Assembly: GCF_964340395.1 (NCBI RefSeq)
Contig: NC_135549.1
Location: forward strand, 361,001 to 425,000
Origin: Glandiceps talaboti
Lineage: Eukaryota; Hemichordata; Enteropneusta; Spengelidae
Direction: 5' to 3'
DNA length: 64,000 nt
Below, piece after piece: positions 35,617-49,559 of the stretch; the stretch's first letter is position 1; each line of letters opens with the position of its first letter. The notes under the pieces were generated by a model, which saw only the letters and a program-made list of their open reading frames with translations, did no database searches and was not told the DNA's origin. Position numbers and translations under genes: made by a program.

Positions 35617-38600
35617 GTATGTAGTATGAAAGGAAATGGCTGGGCATTACTAAATCTAAATGAATTGGTGATCTGAAGCGAGATAAGTGGTCAAATTTTC
35701 ATGAAATATAGCATTTAATCAGCAAATAAGAAAAGAAGGAACTAGAACAAATACAGGCAATTGTTGTACATGACAGGTGCTGGGATATTTTGAAGGTATG
35801 TCAAGACGAATTAGCATAAAGGTTTGTACTTAAAATTGAGTTTCTTGCCTAGATATTTCGCCTGTGCTTATTAAGTATTCTATCTCAATATGTGCACTTG
35901 GATGATATCATTATACCTATCGACAAAACGAGTCAAGTTTAATAAATATTGTATACATACAGTGACCTCATCATCGATGATAGTTTCCAATACCCTGTAA
36001 ACAAATCAATAAAATGAAGGTATGAGAGCTATTTATACATACAAAGTACATGTACATTTCATTGAACAGAACATGTTCTTTTTATTTATGCATTACTGGA
36101 AAGACAATATAATTTTGTGTATTAAATTGAGACACACTAGCAAAATAAAGTACATGAACAGACAAAACATATTGGCTGACATTAAACTTTCTATGGTACA
36201 TTGATAGTTGTCGTTAACTTTGGCAACTATGCAAATTACCCCTCATTATAAAAATAGATACCCCTTGCTCGTGACACACCATAGTGGTTTGTCATGTGGA
36301 ATGAATCAACGGAGAAATGAATGGGTTATGATGTCAATAATAAATTTCACTGCCATAGTATTATCAGACAGACAGACAGACAGACAGACAGATGCGGTCA
36401 TCTCTGTAAAACATTATAGCTAAATGTCTAGATGACGCCATGACCATGCTAATGTAACCAGTGGTTACTACGTCATTGAAAATTTATAGCGGTTGATATG
36501 TGTTACCATATCAACAAGTCAAAGAAATGTGATAATGATATGGTATTTAATCACTAGCATCTCTCTGGCAAGTAACACTCATATAATATGAAAGAACTAT
36601 GGCAATGGCAGTTTCTATGGACATGTAGGTCCCTGGAGGCCATGGGCTTCTATTGGGAATATATTTCATTTAATTTATCAATTAGGTACATGTATTTGTA
36701 AGACCTGAAATTAAACTGAGCGAAGTCGTACGTACGTTCTGTAGAAGCATGAATACTGCAAAGTTGAACTTCCGTAGACACGTTCACATTGTTGCCCTTT
36801 TCAGTACATTTCAGGAATTACAGTGGGATATTAAAGACAACGAAAAGAATGAATTATTTCATTTGCAACGTTTTGAATGCTCTTTTCTTATTTTACCCCA
36901 TTTGAGCAATTAACTAGAGTGCAATTAAACAATAATTAATATTTCAAGGAACGTGAAATCCGACATGTCTTGTGTTCATTGTGCATATTAAATACAGGTG
37001 AGAGATATCATTTCGATAGATTGATGGTGAAAAAAATGCCTGAATAAATGCGCTGTTTTATAAAATGTTTGTAAACAAAAAATATTACAGAGTAAGTATG
37101 CATAAGACCTGTTTCTCCCATTACGTCGTATAACCAATAGCTTTATAGACCACCGGCTGTTAAAAGGGGACGTTTTAATTTCATATTCAAAAAGCCGAGA
37201 CACCCAACGATTTAATCGTAATGTGTGTAGTTAGCAGCTTTACCGCAGCTGGAGTGCTTGGTGACTAATGTGAGTGATAAGGGTGAATTTGCTTTTAATG
37301 AACGACATCAGTCAGTATATAGTAGGCCAACACATCGTCCCCACATGTCATCATATTTTATGTGTAAACACACGCACATATATATATCTAAAATAGCAAA
37401 ATACAATTTAAAGTGTACAACAGCTGTTGTTAAACTACAGACCTACAGGCAGCGGATAGGCTATGTTACTTTATGAAAACTGTACGAAGCAAACAAGCTG
37501 CTACAGGGACGAATAAAACATGGCTGCCATTGTTGCAACGGTTGCTGCCGCTGTATTGAAAACATCTCGTATTTCAAAAATGTGTTTTGTACGTCTGTTT
37601 TGTTTGCTGACTATTGATAAATATTTGGGTAATCCATTAGAAGGGGGTTCAAATTAATGCCTGACTATGTAATGTGAGTCACCATGAAAGAAATCCACCT
37701 GAGCTTGTATCCGGGAAAAATAAATTGACATAGCTATTCTTATATCTTGACAAAGTAGACACGGTGTTATTTATTCGTTGGCGGTACTTTCATCCGTTAC
37801 TGTCGGAAACTTTTCAAACTTACGTATCTCTTGCAATAACCTTCGAATCCCTCTTGACCAAGGACTGACATGTTTAATGTTCTAGGGTCATGCACATTTT
37901 CCTGTTACAAAAAGATACGGCATTGATATTCCACCCGCGATTCTACGCCTAACTTGTCAATGACAACATGGAGTCTACATTGTAACCCTTCTCACTTGAC
38001 TTTTACAATTCACTATTAAAATGCTAAGACCACGGAAATATTACAGCAGCTGCTCAACAGTAAGTTATTAGTTGTTTTCCCATCCTCTTGAATAAACACA
38101 GACACTTAATTACTCCAAACAGCTGATCAATCTAATGCTTTGTGGTATCAAATCTAAATACCTTTTAAAAAACAAAAACTGACATTTGCCTAAGACAAAA
38201 CTTATGACAGACGAACGACAAGAGAATTTCTGGTTTGTTTATCATTTATAAACACGACTAACAGGTCATGTATGGTGATGTAACAGTTCAGTGCAGAGAA
38301 AGGTTGCAAGTAATTACCTAAGTAATAAGTAAATGTCTTATGAAAATTGACAGCGTATATATATGAAGTGTTTATGCAAATGAACAATTGTAGGAACTCA
38401 ACCTTCGATTAAAATGTCCTTTTGGTACAACCAAACATTTTCAATAACTTCACTAATTATCATCTTATACGACGCGTGGTATATCGTATCTGCATAATGT
38501 TACGACGCCAACTTTGATCACGACTTCTGGGTTACCTATGTATAAATACAATGTATATAGGCTTATTCATTTATTTCATTTCCATACCAATTTTCATACT

Positions 38601-38740
38601 TTCAAGATATTTTAGAACGTTGAGAATATATTACTCTTAACCGAGGAGTCGCCATATATGATCGTTATTCGCACAATTAAAAGGATTGGAATGGACAAGC
38701 GTACACAGCAATATTTATTACTAACATGGGCAGTTTTGAA
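35617..38740. other. TRPC-like intron 1, no gene seen
   Basis: AT-rich. A (CAGA)n microsatellite is at about 36365-36393. Scattered ORFs of 60-75 codons have no domain and overlap randomly. Confidence 0.5.
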
Positions 38741-38866
38741 TGTACAGCTGTCCTCTTTTCAAAGGATGAAATCTTAAAAGATAAGGCTGTCCTCTTTTCA
38801 AAGGATAAGGGATTAAATCTTAAAACGTGCGGCTTTCCTCTCTTCAAAGGATGGAATCTTACATCT
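38740..38866. repeat. Tandem repeat, about 43 bp x 3
   Basis: 'tgtcctcttttcaaaggatg' followed by 'aaatctta' occurs at about 38748, 38788 and (variant 'tttcctctcttcaaaggatg') 38834. Confidence 0.7.
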
Positions 38867-39299
38867 GAATGTGAAAATGCCCGTTGGAAGTTCTGAGGTA
38901 ATGTCATATAGAACCATTGTATGACTAAGACTGAAATTGGAAATTTTATAATTCAAAAAAACATAATTACACATAGTTTTTTTGTTCCAACAATGACAAG
39001 TAAGTTTTTCTTTGTAAAAAACCCCTATTGGATACTGTTAAAATGTTCAAAGTTAGTGAATTAGTTGTTCGTTTGTTTACAGGATAATTCATATATTGCA
39101 ATAGTGTACAAGGACACTGTCACCTGACACAACCTTATTTCTCTTCAGCGTAATTGAACGCGAAAATAAAACGCAGGGTCAATTGTCAATTTTGACTCAT
39201 TAGTGCACTCCAGGTTAAGTGGTCTTTAAAGATCACCAAAGTATAACCATATTTAAACTGAATACCTCCCATAAGGGCAAAACCATAAATGTTTGGTCC

Positions 39300-39870
39300 T
39301 ACACAGTGGGAATGCAAAATTCTGAGCTATAGCTATACGAAATTTGAAGCTTGCATGCTAAACATATTGCCTAAGTATCGTAAAATCATTAATTATACAA
39401 ATTAACCATTAAGATTATAAGCTGCATCAACAAGCTTTAAAGAAAACGTGCACCTCTTTACCATCAATGAATTTACTAAATTATCTGAAATTTAAAGTTT
39501 GAATTCTAGAGATATTGCCTAATTATAACAAAGTTATTATTTATGCAGCTTAATTACTGAAAACCATTAATACGCAAATTAACCTTAAAAGCAAAAGTAA
39601 TGTTAACAAACTTCCTAGGACCTGTGCGAATTGTTATGGTTGATATATGTACCAAATAATATGAAATCGGAAGCTTGTATTCTTAAGATATGGCCTAATT
39701 ACCAAATTTCATTAAGTATGTAAATGACTGATTAAAACCAAAAACTTTGCCAGCAGGCTTTATAGGATATCTGTGCTATGTAAGGATGATGTACTGAAAA
39801 TCATTTATTATGCAAATTATTGATTAAAACTATAATCTACATCAACCAACTTTACACATCATATGAACAA
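39300..39870. repeat. Diverged AT-rich tandem array with ATGCAAAT-type motifs
   Basis: Units of roughly 110-140 bp share 'attatacaaattaaccatta', 'gatattgcctaattat' and 'tatgcaaattattgattaaaa'. It resembles the arrays at 50270 and 55690, but in the opposite orientation to the latter. Confidence 0.5.
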
Positions 39871-40478
39871 ATGTACAATTATTAGAGTGAAATGACAGGC
39901 GTGGATGCTAGCTAGTTATTTTCAAGGACTATATGTTTATGTATGATTTTTTTTAGGTCGTTAGCAAATAGGGGCTCGAAATATATAATAAATTGTTGTC
40001 TTCCTTGTCTACAGGCTAAATATAGCAACGTTTTACTAGAATATATTTCCCCTACCTCTATGGAAAGAGCACTAGTATAGAGCATATATTAATACATTTA
40101 TAGTAGCAGGATTCATGTGATATTTTCCTAAGGAGAAAACAATCTTAGCAATAATACGTGTCCCTGTGGAACCAAACAAAAACAAAAACGACATCGATAT
40201 GTAACTGTATGTAATGCAAGACACACAGACACGCGCGAACTTCAAGAAATACAAAAGAAGCTTAATTTTATGTTTATGGTTAAATAACAAGCCATACAAT
40301 ACTGCACTACGACTACTGCCGTACGGTTAGGTAAAGGTGACATATGTGCCCAACGGCAAGCCTAAGCTTGAATTCTTGCCTTGACAAAAGAATTTCAAAC
40401 TTTGTTAGGGTGACATCCATATGACACTTTCCTTTACATTATTCCAAGTTTACCAAGTCCAAGTTAGATTAATGTCTT

Positions 40479-40551
40479 ATTGTATGTATGTATGTATGTA
40501 TGTATGTATGTATGTATGTATGTATGTATGTATGTATGTATGTATGTATGT
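40479..40551. repeat. (TATG)n microsatellite
   Basis: About 18 TATG units. Confidence 0.95.
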
Positions 40552-42480
40552 TGTTGTTTTCTTTCCGTAATGCTGTCTGCACATATTTCATCAAGCTATC
40601 ACAGAAAGGGTATTCTGACCGACATTTCGTTTGTTATTGGGTGGAATTAATATTTTTTCAAAACTAAAAAGGTAAAGATTAAAACAATTAATTAGAATAA
40701 AATTCCAACCTACCTACGCTATTTTCTGAAGCAATGTTATAGGAGGCACAGAATTTCTTTTTCGTCTTATATGACATGGTGATATGTGGAACGCAAACAC
40801 ACCTAACATTGCTAAGAGCGGGAGAAAAAAAATCGTAGTTTCGTTCAACCTACAATGAAAAAAGATACTTTTGAAGGATTGGGAAGATAAAAAAAATTAA
40901 ATGAGTATTATTAAACTCTAAAGACACACCCCTTTTGTAAATAACATGAAGTAACACCTGAAGTATTTGCATACTTGCTAAATGGTAAGAATATGTACAG
41001 TTAGTTTGAATATTGCGCAACATCCCAAAATGGTTATCCTTTAAGATGACAAGGATTTTGTGTGTTTCAAACACCCAAATGCTAAGCCTTCAAGACAAAG
41101 AGTGCATTTACCCAGTTTGTTAAGTTCTGATTCTATCTACTACCGATCGTCGTCACTCAGATTTCGTTTGTATGATTTCAATATGCTGTTTTATATTGAG
41201 TTATTATTTGCAAATATATATCATTTAAGACTTTTTTGTAATGTAGGTCACCATTTTCATTTTTTGTGATCACCTCTGCAATGTTCACCGTGTGGCCTCT
41301 TTTCTTTATTCAAACTGGCGATGACGTTTTTCCTTTAACTGTCTATTCCTATTTGTCAATGTATGTTGATGATTTAAAGAAAGATCATGTCACTACCCTT
41401 TGTCGCAGACTGCCGTCTACAGAGATCAGTTTGACTTGAGTTTTTTTATTACATAAATTGTGCAATCCGGTGGATTAATCTTTAATCGCAGCTAATGCAA
41501 TATGATTCCATTTACCAATTATATTTGCTATTGGTAAAAATTGGATAGACTCCAGAGACTTTGAGTCCTGGAGAATTCTTGGGAGTTTACGTATTGAATT
41601 TTAATGAATTGAAACTTGCATACAGGTAGACAACTGCGTAAAGCAATTTTGTCATCTATGTATTACCGTATCTAGACATGAGCCTATAGAATGATAAGAA
41701 AATTAATTCATACGATAAAATGATATCTTGATTTCTTCCCAGATAGACCTCGGTCTGCATATGATTAAGATGCTATTATTGTGTTTTCTCCTTGCATCTG
41801 ACAAAATGTTAGCTTGTATGAAACTAGTTGTTTGAATTGGTTTCTCACCCATCAAGAATTTTGATTTTGAAAGAAATCGATGCCCATAGACCATTTGAAC
41901 AGGATGATATCTATGTAGCTTATCATGGAAATGTATGCATATTAAATAACCGAATTTACATATGAATGAAACGTTTTAGCATATTATTTTTTCATCTCTG
42001 CAAGTGTTAGCATAAGTGACATGTAACTTTACATGGTTGTGCAAAGCACTGTAACAGCGTAGGTTGATATCTCGTCGGAAAATATTTAAACATCAAAATG
42101 ATGATTGAATACAACAAAATATATACACTATGTGGTTAATGTATATATACTCTTACGGCAACTGCGTATGGATTACTTAAGTTTGCATATTGATACCTTA
42201 CATTTAGCATGTCAATTGTGTACAGTGATGGTGCAATATATAGAATGATGGTATCTTGTGGGAGAATCATTCCATGAAAGGAAAGAAAATGGAGTTCTGT
42301 ATTTTTCTGTTGAATAATGACTTCATGACTTGTCAACGGAAATACTCTACATCAAATAGTTGTAGTTTAGTTTGCCTATTCAACAATTTCTCATCAGGCT
42401 TTGTAATTCTTAACAAATAGTAGATTGAACTACGAGTAACTGAGCAAAATAATTGTATAGATTGATATCTTTGTGGAGTC
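40552..42480. other. TRPC-like intron 1, no gene seen
   Basis: AT-rich. The only recognised item is an element B end fragment (41047-41105). Confidence 0.5.
41047..41105. repeat. Element B end fragment
   Basis: 'tgtttcaaacacccaaatgc' then 'taagccttcaagacaaagag' matches the right end of element B (27396-27436). Confidence 0.6.
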
Positions 42481-43207
42481 ATGATGGGTGAATGGTTAGC
42501 GTGACCGGCTTGGAATCTGCAGGTTGCAGGTTGTGAAGTCATGATGGATGAATGGTTAGCGTGACCGGCTTGGAATCTGCAGGTTGCAGGTTGTGAAGTC
42601 ATGATGGGTGAATGGTTAGCGTGACCGGCTTGGAATCTGCAGGTTGCAGGTTGTGAAGTCATGATGGATGAATGGTTAGCGTGACCGGCTTGGAATCTGC
42701 AGGTTGCAGGTTGTGAAGTCACGATGGGTGAATGGTTAGCGTGACCGGCTTGGAATGTGCAGGTTGCAGATTGTGAAGTCATGATGGGTGAATGGTTAGC
42801 GTGACCGGCTTGGAATCTGCAGGTTGCAGGTTGTGAAGTCATGATGGATGAATGGTTAGCGTGACCGGCTTGGAATCTGCAGGTTGCAAGTTGTGAAGTC
42901 ATGATGGGTGAATGGTTAGCGTGACCAACTTGGAATCTGCAGGTTGCAGGTTGTGAAGTCATGATGAGTGAATGGTTAGCGTGACCGGCTTGGAATCTGC
43001 AGGTTGAAGGTTGTGTAGTCATGATGGGTGAATGGTTAGCATGACCGGCTTGGAATCTGCAGGTTGCAGGTTGCAGGTTGTGAAGTCATGATGGGTGAAT
43101 GGTTAGCGTGACCAACTTGGAATCTGCAGGTTGCAGATTGTGAAGTCATGATGAGTGAATGGTTAGCGTGACCGGCTTGGAATCTGCAGGTTGCAGGTTG
43201 TGTAGTC
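42481..43207 (+). repeat. 60-bp minisatellite built from a SINE head, 12 units
   Basis: Units start 'atgatgggtgaatggttagc' and continue 'gtgaccggcttggaatctgc', 'aggttgcaggttgtgaagtc'. Eleven are 60 bp; the tenth has an extra 7 bp (duplicated GCAGGTT). Unit-to-unit differences are few. The same 54 bp form the start of the SINE at 43208. The 229-codon minus frame is open only because the unit is a multiple of three. Confidence 0.9.
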
Positions 43208-43564
43208 ATGATGGGTGAATGGTTAGCGTGACCGGCTTGGAATCTGCAGGTTGCAGGTTCGAGCTCTGTCGCGGCCTGCTGTTTGTTTCTGAATGGCTAA
43301 AGTCTTTGGGCAAGATTTGAACCACGACTGTGCCTCAGTCAACCCAGCTGTATAATTGGGACCTGGTAGGATGTAGGTTGCAATGTGAAGGCTTTAATCC
43401 TATGCGCTGAAATGGCTGCAATGGATTGTATGCTCCCCGGGGAGTTGAGGAAGACTAAATGGTCGTTGTGCCGTTCTGATCCGAGACAGGGGTAATAATT
43501 ATAAAGCGCTTTTCGCACGGCATGGGAAAGCACTATATAAGAACCAAACATTATTATTATTATC
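43208..43564 (+). mobile_element. tRNA-derived SINE with LINE-like tail
   Basis: The head has an A-box-like TGGTTAGCGTGACCGG and, 30 bases on, a B box GGTTCGAGCTC. The central part includes 'cccagctgtataattgggac'. The tail 'gggaaagcactatataagaa' ending in (ATT)n resembles the 3' ends of L2/CR1-type LINEs, as in many deuterostome SINEs. The preceding minisatellite is its amplified head. Confidence 0.7.
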
Positions 43565-43766
43565 TTGTCGGATTAAAGGTTATTAATAGAAAGGTATGCA
43601 TCATTATCTGCTTGAATTGTACTCAAACGGATTAATCAGTTTCCATATCTCTCTCCTTGCTTCTGGGATTATTATTACGTTTTCACATGAATTAGAATGA
43701 TAGATTATTATCTTACTAGTTTGACTGAACTACGGTTAGCAAGTACAATAGTCATGGTGAAATACG

Positions 43767-43803
<37 letters not shown>

Positions 43804-43933
43804 GCTGGATGTAAATCAAGTGTATGTATGTATGTATGTATGTATGTATGTATGTATGTATGTATGTATGTATGTATGTATGTATGTATGTATGTATGCA
43901 TGTATGCATGTACATGTATGTACGCATGCATGC

Positions 43934-44008
<75 letters not shown>

Positions 44009-44105
44009 CATCCATCCATCTAGCCATCTGTCTGTCCATCTCTAGCTCTCCATCCATCTATCTGCCTATCTACCTACCTACCTATATATCTATGTATCTA
44101 TCTAT
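43767..44105. repeat. Compound microsatellite (TGTC)n-(TATG)n-(TATC)n
   Basis: Three tetranucleotide arrays in sequence (about 43767-43805, 43821-43902, 43934-44008), followed by diverged TATC/CATC units. Confidence 0.95.
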
Positions 44106-44289
44106 CTATCGGTCTATGTATTGGTCTATCCGTCCAGCCATCTGTCTGTCCATCTCAAAACATTGTCCTATGGCAACAAAGCATGAATATCTAAATGTAT
44201 TTTAATACGATTGAGGGTATATGTCCTCAGTAAACCTAGGTTTTATGGATGCATTTACTGTGCAATTTATAAGGGAAAACATATTCTAC

Positions 44290-44835
44290 TCCAGCACATG
44301 TAACTTTAAAGTTAAAAGTCCTCGGCCTATTGCTTTGGTATTTAGTGGAGATGCAGAACTTTATGTTAAAATAACTTACAAGCCTTAAAAAGGTAGTGCG
44401 TAGATCTCCGAAATTGTGTGGCAATGTTCGTTCTTTAAGGTGTCTCGGTGAAGAATAGTTCAAGACATTATGACCAAATTGTTCAAATGCAAATTAGACT
44501 GATTTAGTCAAAATTCCCAACTAATGGGTATATCAGTCTAAAATGTTGTTGGAATGTTTCTAAGGATATGTAGATGAAACATGTTTGATGACATGAAAGC
44601 CTTACAGTTGATATAAATATGAAATCGAAAAAATGTTTGTTTTCAAAACTAAAAACTCAAAAAATGCCCAACAAATAGGTTTGATAATTGATAGTACTAT
44701 TCTCATCGGTGTCTATGTTATATATAACTCAATGTAATGTTGAGCTACCCAATGTTATCATACGCTAATCATATATGACGTCACAGTATAACCAGTTGTG
44801 CTGCAACGCTATTGACGCTATTTTCATGGATATTA
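44290..44835 (+). mobile_element. Family C repeat, copy 3
   Basis: 'gcctattgctttggtattta', 'aggatatgtagatgaaacat' and the closing 'gtgctgcaacgctattgacg' follow the order of copies at 19686 and 31090. More diverged. The microsatellite region precedes it by about 180 bp. Confidence 0.55.
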
Positions 44836-45185
44836 TTGCGTACAAGTTATATACTGAGTAATTCACTTATAAGTGAATTCACGTGGCATTTTCCCGTAAG
44901 ACTGCATCTGACAAGTAGGAAACTTGTTTATGAAAATTTGTTCAGTACAGCGTATATATTTTAGTTGATATTAAATGAGTGGTCCTTATAAAAAAAATAA
45001 CCTAGACCCCATTGAGTATGTTACGTTCACGCTTTTTCATTGTACATAATGAACTTTCCTCTTCTTTACCAACTTTGAATTTAAATCTTTATATTGAATC
45101 TTAATATTCCTCGACTTATGTTTGTGCCACTTTTAGCAGGGTCCCACTTGTTATATGTTTCATGAATAAGTAAATGAAAGACGAA

Positions 45186-45420
45186 TCACTATACGAAAAG
45201 TCAAATTTACCCACCTTTACCCTACCTGTGACCAACCTAACTACCATCTCTGTCAAGGGGTAGTATGAGACGAAGTGACACTTTTGACTGTTTACAGCCC
45301 CCAGGGGAGAGATCACCGGGGGTAAATTAAGTCAAAGGTGTCACTTCGTCTCATATTCGCCACATTTGCACATCCTCTGCTAAAGATTTACCTGCTAAAT
45401 ATGACTTTTCGTATAGTGAA
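45186..45420. mobile_element. Fold-back MITE
   Basis: CACTATACGAAAAGTCA (45188) pairs with TGACTTTTCGTATAGTG (45403), and TGAGACGAAGTGACACTTTTGACT (45268-45291) with its near complement at 45329-45352. 'cagccccca...tcaccgggggtaa' forms the centre. Confidence 0.65.
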
Positions 45421-46782
45421 TATAATTAACAACTTACATAACTTTGTAAGCAGCACTGTTGCAATTACCATATATGAAAGTTTAATATACCCGAGGGTAA
45501 AATCTGACTATTGCGGGTAGTAGGAACACAAATACAATTCTATATGGGGCAGAATATAAGATCTAGAGGGACCTCCCACGACAAGTAATTATTTGCTATG
45601 CATAATGTGTGATGAGAAGACAGTTTTTGTCTTGCATCAGACAATAACAACACTAATCTTCCACTTACAAGAGATTACTCCACTATAATGAAATATTACA
45701 CATTTGAATTTTTGAGGTTTTGTTAAAAACGTGCTAGACTGATTAATAAATCTACCCATTGGCAACATCTGTTTTATGTCAATGTTTAGACTGGGTACAA
45801 AAGAATTGCTGCCACTCAGACATATTGAATTTGTTCACTACACAATATGCGGACGGTAGACATATTTGTTTAAGCTCACGCATGTATTTTCTACAAACTC
45901 AACAGGCGATGCTATAAGGGACAGGTTAATCATTTCAATTCAATAGATTCAACAATTACTCTAAAATATCATCATTATTTTGTTACCTCAGATCAATTAT
46001 CTATCAGTGAGTTAGGTTGCAGCGAAAATCGTCCGATTATCCCATTAACTGAAATTGGAATTGACTAGGATCATTAAGAGAGAATTTTATAAAAGATCTC
46101 ACCTAATAACAATTTAATTTAGCAATGCCGGGGAGATAAAAGAAAATAAGATCGATTACTCAATTACATGTTGCAATTGATGCTTGGACGTCCTGAATAC
46201 AATTTAATAGAACAGTATTCCTCCAGTCATACATATCGGATGAAATATCGATGTCAGTAATTTCATTGTTTTCATTTTTATTGCGACGATGAACAGTAAT
46301 CGTTTGTGGTAAAAGAATCATATATGGCGGCAACCAGCAACACAAACAAAAAAACATCAACAACAACAACAACAAAACTGACGATTGTTACGATACAGTA
46401 TATGTCCTTGCCATGGAAACATATAGCAATACCTTGGCCGCTTTCTTGGAAGGTCTGTGGCATTTCTTCGTAATTAGTGAACCATGTTAACAATTTAATA
46501 TGTGTAATGAAATGGTGAAAGTACAACAATGCCAATCGAAATTTGCTGGTACTCTGTGTAGTCATACTTCTAATGTCCATACACAGTTGTCTAACTTCCC
46601 GCTTTCAAGTAAATTATGTTGTTTATTCATGGCATATATACTTGTTTCTGGTATATGGCTATATCGTGTTATATGTACAGGTCTCTTCGACTTCGCAAAT
46701 TTACATTCTCATACATAAGTAAACTATTCCCTGTTTGTTCAGAAAGCGTACATGTCATATTTTGCAATATGTCAAAGTTATG
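45421..46782. other. TRPC-like intron 1, no gene seen
   Basis: AT-rich sequence. Short ORFs at 46160-46375 and 46278-46580 are hydrophobic or low-complexity and unsupported. Confidence 0.5.
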
Positions 46783-46828
46783 TGTACGTACGTACGTATG
46801 TACGTATGTATGTATGTATGTATGTATG

Positions 46829-46858
<30 letters not shown>
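46783..46858. repeat. (TATG)n microsatellite
   Basis: TACG/TATG units. It and the next array flank 200 bp of unique sequence. Confidence 0.95.
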
Positions 46859-46859
<1 letters not shown>

Positions 46860-47062
46860 TAAGGAACGAGTGAGACAGTCCGAATAGATGCAATCAAATG
46901 TTTCGAATAAAATTCTTTATCAAGGATTTCAAGGCACGACAATATAGGTTAACACCTGACTATATCTCAATGTTCTTCTATAGAACGACAACCGCGAGAT
47001 TGACGGTTATACGCCTAACAAGATCTAAAATTCACACGCACCAAAAATAACCCTATAGAACA

Positions 47063-47247
47063 TGTATGTATGTATGTATGTATGTATGTATGTATGTATT
47101 TGTTGTATGTATGTATGTATGTATGCATGTATGTATGTATGTATGTATGTATGTATGTATGTATGTATGTATGTATGTATGTATGTATATGTGTGTGTAT
47201 GTATGTATGTATGTATGTATGTATGTATGTATGTATGTATGTATGTT
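47063..47247. repeat. (TATG)n microsatellite
   Basis: About 45 units with interruptions at 47099 and 47187. Confidence 0.95.
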
Positions 47248-47875
47248 AAGCAGGAAGAAGAGACAAAAAAGTAAAGAGAATCAATCACACACACTCTTTA
47301 AACAAGAATGAAGCAATGTCACTGTATCCGATATCAGTATCGGAACACATTGACACCTGACAATGCCTCCTTATAATGAAATAATGTGTTATATTCAATT
47401 GGTAACTGAATAATTTCCCTTTGGTCCTTTATTCATTTTGCCAAGTATGAATACATATGATATCCTCTGAAGAACATTGTTTTGCAATCGCTCATTATCA
47501 CTTTCACAAAAGGAAATAAATAAAAATCATTCTTATCAAAAAGTGTCTATTGTATAAACATTAGTATGTTTATGTATTATATTGCTATATTATTTCATTA
47601 ACAATATGAGCTAACTGTGTTCATATGCAACTTCATAATACAATGGAAAAGCTAATGATTCGTCCATAAATCAATATATCTACTAGCTAAATCTCTGTAG
47701 TTATATAAATTCGTAGTACAAGCTTATTACCTGAATCATCTCATCTTTATTAAAATTACAGTTCAACTGTATCTCAGGATCTGTATCTTTATTGGTGCGA
47801 CTGCATTTTAACGTTATTGGTTTTTTTTTAATAGTAAGATGGTGACAATGACATTGTTGTTGCTGATGGTAATGA

Positions 47876-48300
47876 TAGTGGTGGTGGTGGTGGTGGTGGT
47901 GGTGGTGGTGGTGGTGGTGGTGGTGATATTGTAGTGGCAGGATGTTGGTGGTATTGATGATATTTTGGTATTGTATTGTTAGGGTACTTGTGGCAATAGT
48001 GGCTGTTGCTGGTATCAAATAGTGGTGGTAATGGAGGTATTGTGGTTTTGGTTTTGGTGTTGGTGTTGGTAATGAGAACTATAACTCGTGAATACAGTAC
48101 ACAGAATACTTGTATTCCACAACGCCGCTCCTATGGTAATAGTGGTCGTGGTTGTAAATATTATTGGTGGCGGTGGTGGTGTTGGTTGTGGTAGGATTAT
48201 GGTGGTAGGTGTTAGTGGTAATAATAACGTTGTTGTTGCTGGTGGTGACAATAGTGGTGATGGTAGTGGAGGTATTAGACGTGTTAGGTGGTGGTGGTAG
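47876..48300. repeat. (GGT)n array and GT-rich low-complexity tract
   Basis: A pure GGT array at about 47878-47924 is followed by diverged GGT/GTT/AAT triplets up to 48300. Poly-His and Val/Gly frames across it are artefacts. Confidence 0.85.
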
Positions 48301-48939
48301 TACTGGCGTATTATATTCCGTGTACCATATTTATGTGTTCATTTTCGCTGACTCATCATAGATATTGATAATTTGCATAGACACTCAATAGGCAATAGTG
48401 TCAATACATTTTCCGAATGCGAGTGTTGCGCCGATTTTGCACACTTCACTCCATACTCACACTCACTTTTTGCATTATATAATTATCGAAAGGTACGCGT
48501 TACTTGGGGCTCACAAAGTCAAACTTTTGAAGGCAAAATTGTAAATCACAATGACCCATACATTATAGAAACATCCATTATTTGAATATCACGTTTGTTC
48601 TTATATTTGCAATGAATTAATAATTTCATAGTTATTGTACTACTAATTTGTACTAATTGTATTAACACCACAGAGGCCAAATCATGTCACGGTCTATCAA
48701 GCAACCGAGCAGAAAAATATTTAATGATATCGCTCCTTTAAGCTGAAGGTAGACGGCACATTTTTCTGACCGAAACACGTTGCCTCTGGGGAAGTAACTT
48801 CGTGTGTATGGTATATTTGCGTTGCAGAAAACATTTTCTGACATTACCCGCATAAACGACTACAGACCTATCCTGTCGGTTCTCAAGGGGACTCGATACC
48901 CACAAATGAGATGCGACTCAATAACCAGATGCATCCATA

Positions 48940-48981
<42 letters not shown>

Positions 48982-49559
48982 TGATTATGATCACATCAAG
49001 AGCAGGTAAATTCCCCTCGTCAATGCCAATGCAATACTATCATTGACACTCCATCGTTCATGTTCTGTAATTACACGCATCAGGTAATTTCCCCTGTGTC
49101 ATCGGCAAAGCAAAATTGTTCTGAAAATGCAAGTATGTAAATAATGCCAGAAAAATGACATTATAACCTTCCAAACTGCGTCGCTACGCGCATATTGGAA
49201 CTAATTCCTTCAAAAGTACTAATCAATGTACAGAACAAGCTGGAAACGTATTTTTTTATCTAACTTTGCAATATTTCGTGATTTTGGCATGATCCAACCA
49301 CTGTCACCGGTTCCAAATCCTACTGCTACCACATCCTGCACCCACTACTGCCACCATTGTAAAGTAATATCATAACATTTCAGTGACATGCAGTGAGTTA
49401 ACTGTTAGCTGTGATGTGAGGAAAGGAGTAGGTCTCACAGGAGTAATATAAAGGGGAAGAGCGTGGCAAGATATTGGTGATAATGCAGTGGAGGGTAGAT
49501 GTTGACCTCGGTGCTATGGGCTTGTCAGATGTGCGCTCATCTAGTCTTTGGGAGTTCTG
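48301..49559. other. TRPC-like intron 1, no gene seen
   Basis: AT-rich. It includes a (GT)n microsatellite at 48945-48979. No ORF has a recognisable domain. Confidence 0.5.

Noticed and set aside
34388-35647. A 419-codon minus-strand ORF and several nested ORFs
   Set aside because: Produced by a 46-bp minisatellite whose unit lacks stops in minus frames; no signal peptide, domain or codon bias.
42333-43022. A 229-codon minus ORF with a 20-residue repeat
   Set aside because: The unit is 60 bp, so the frame is kept automatically; the DNA is amplified SINE head.
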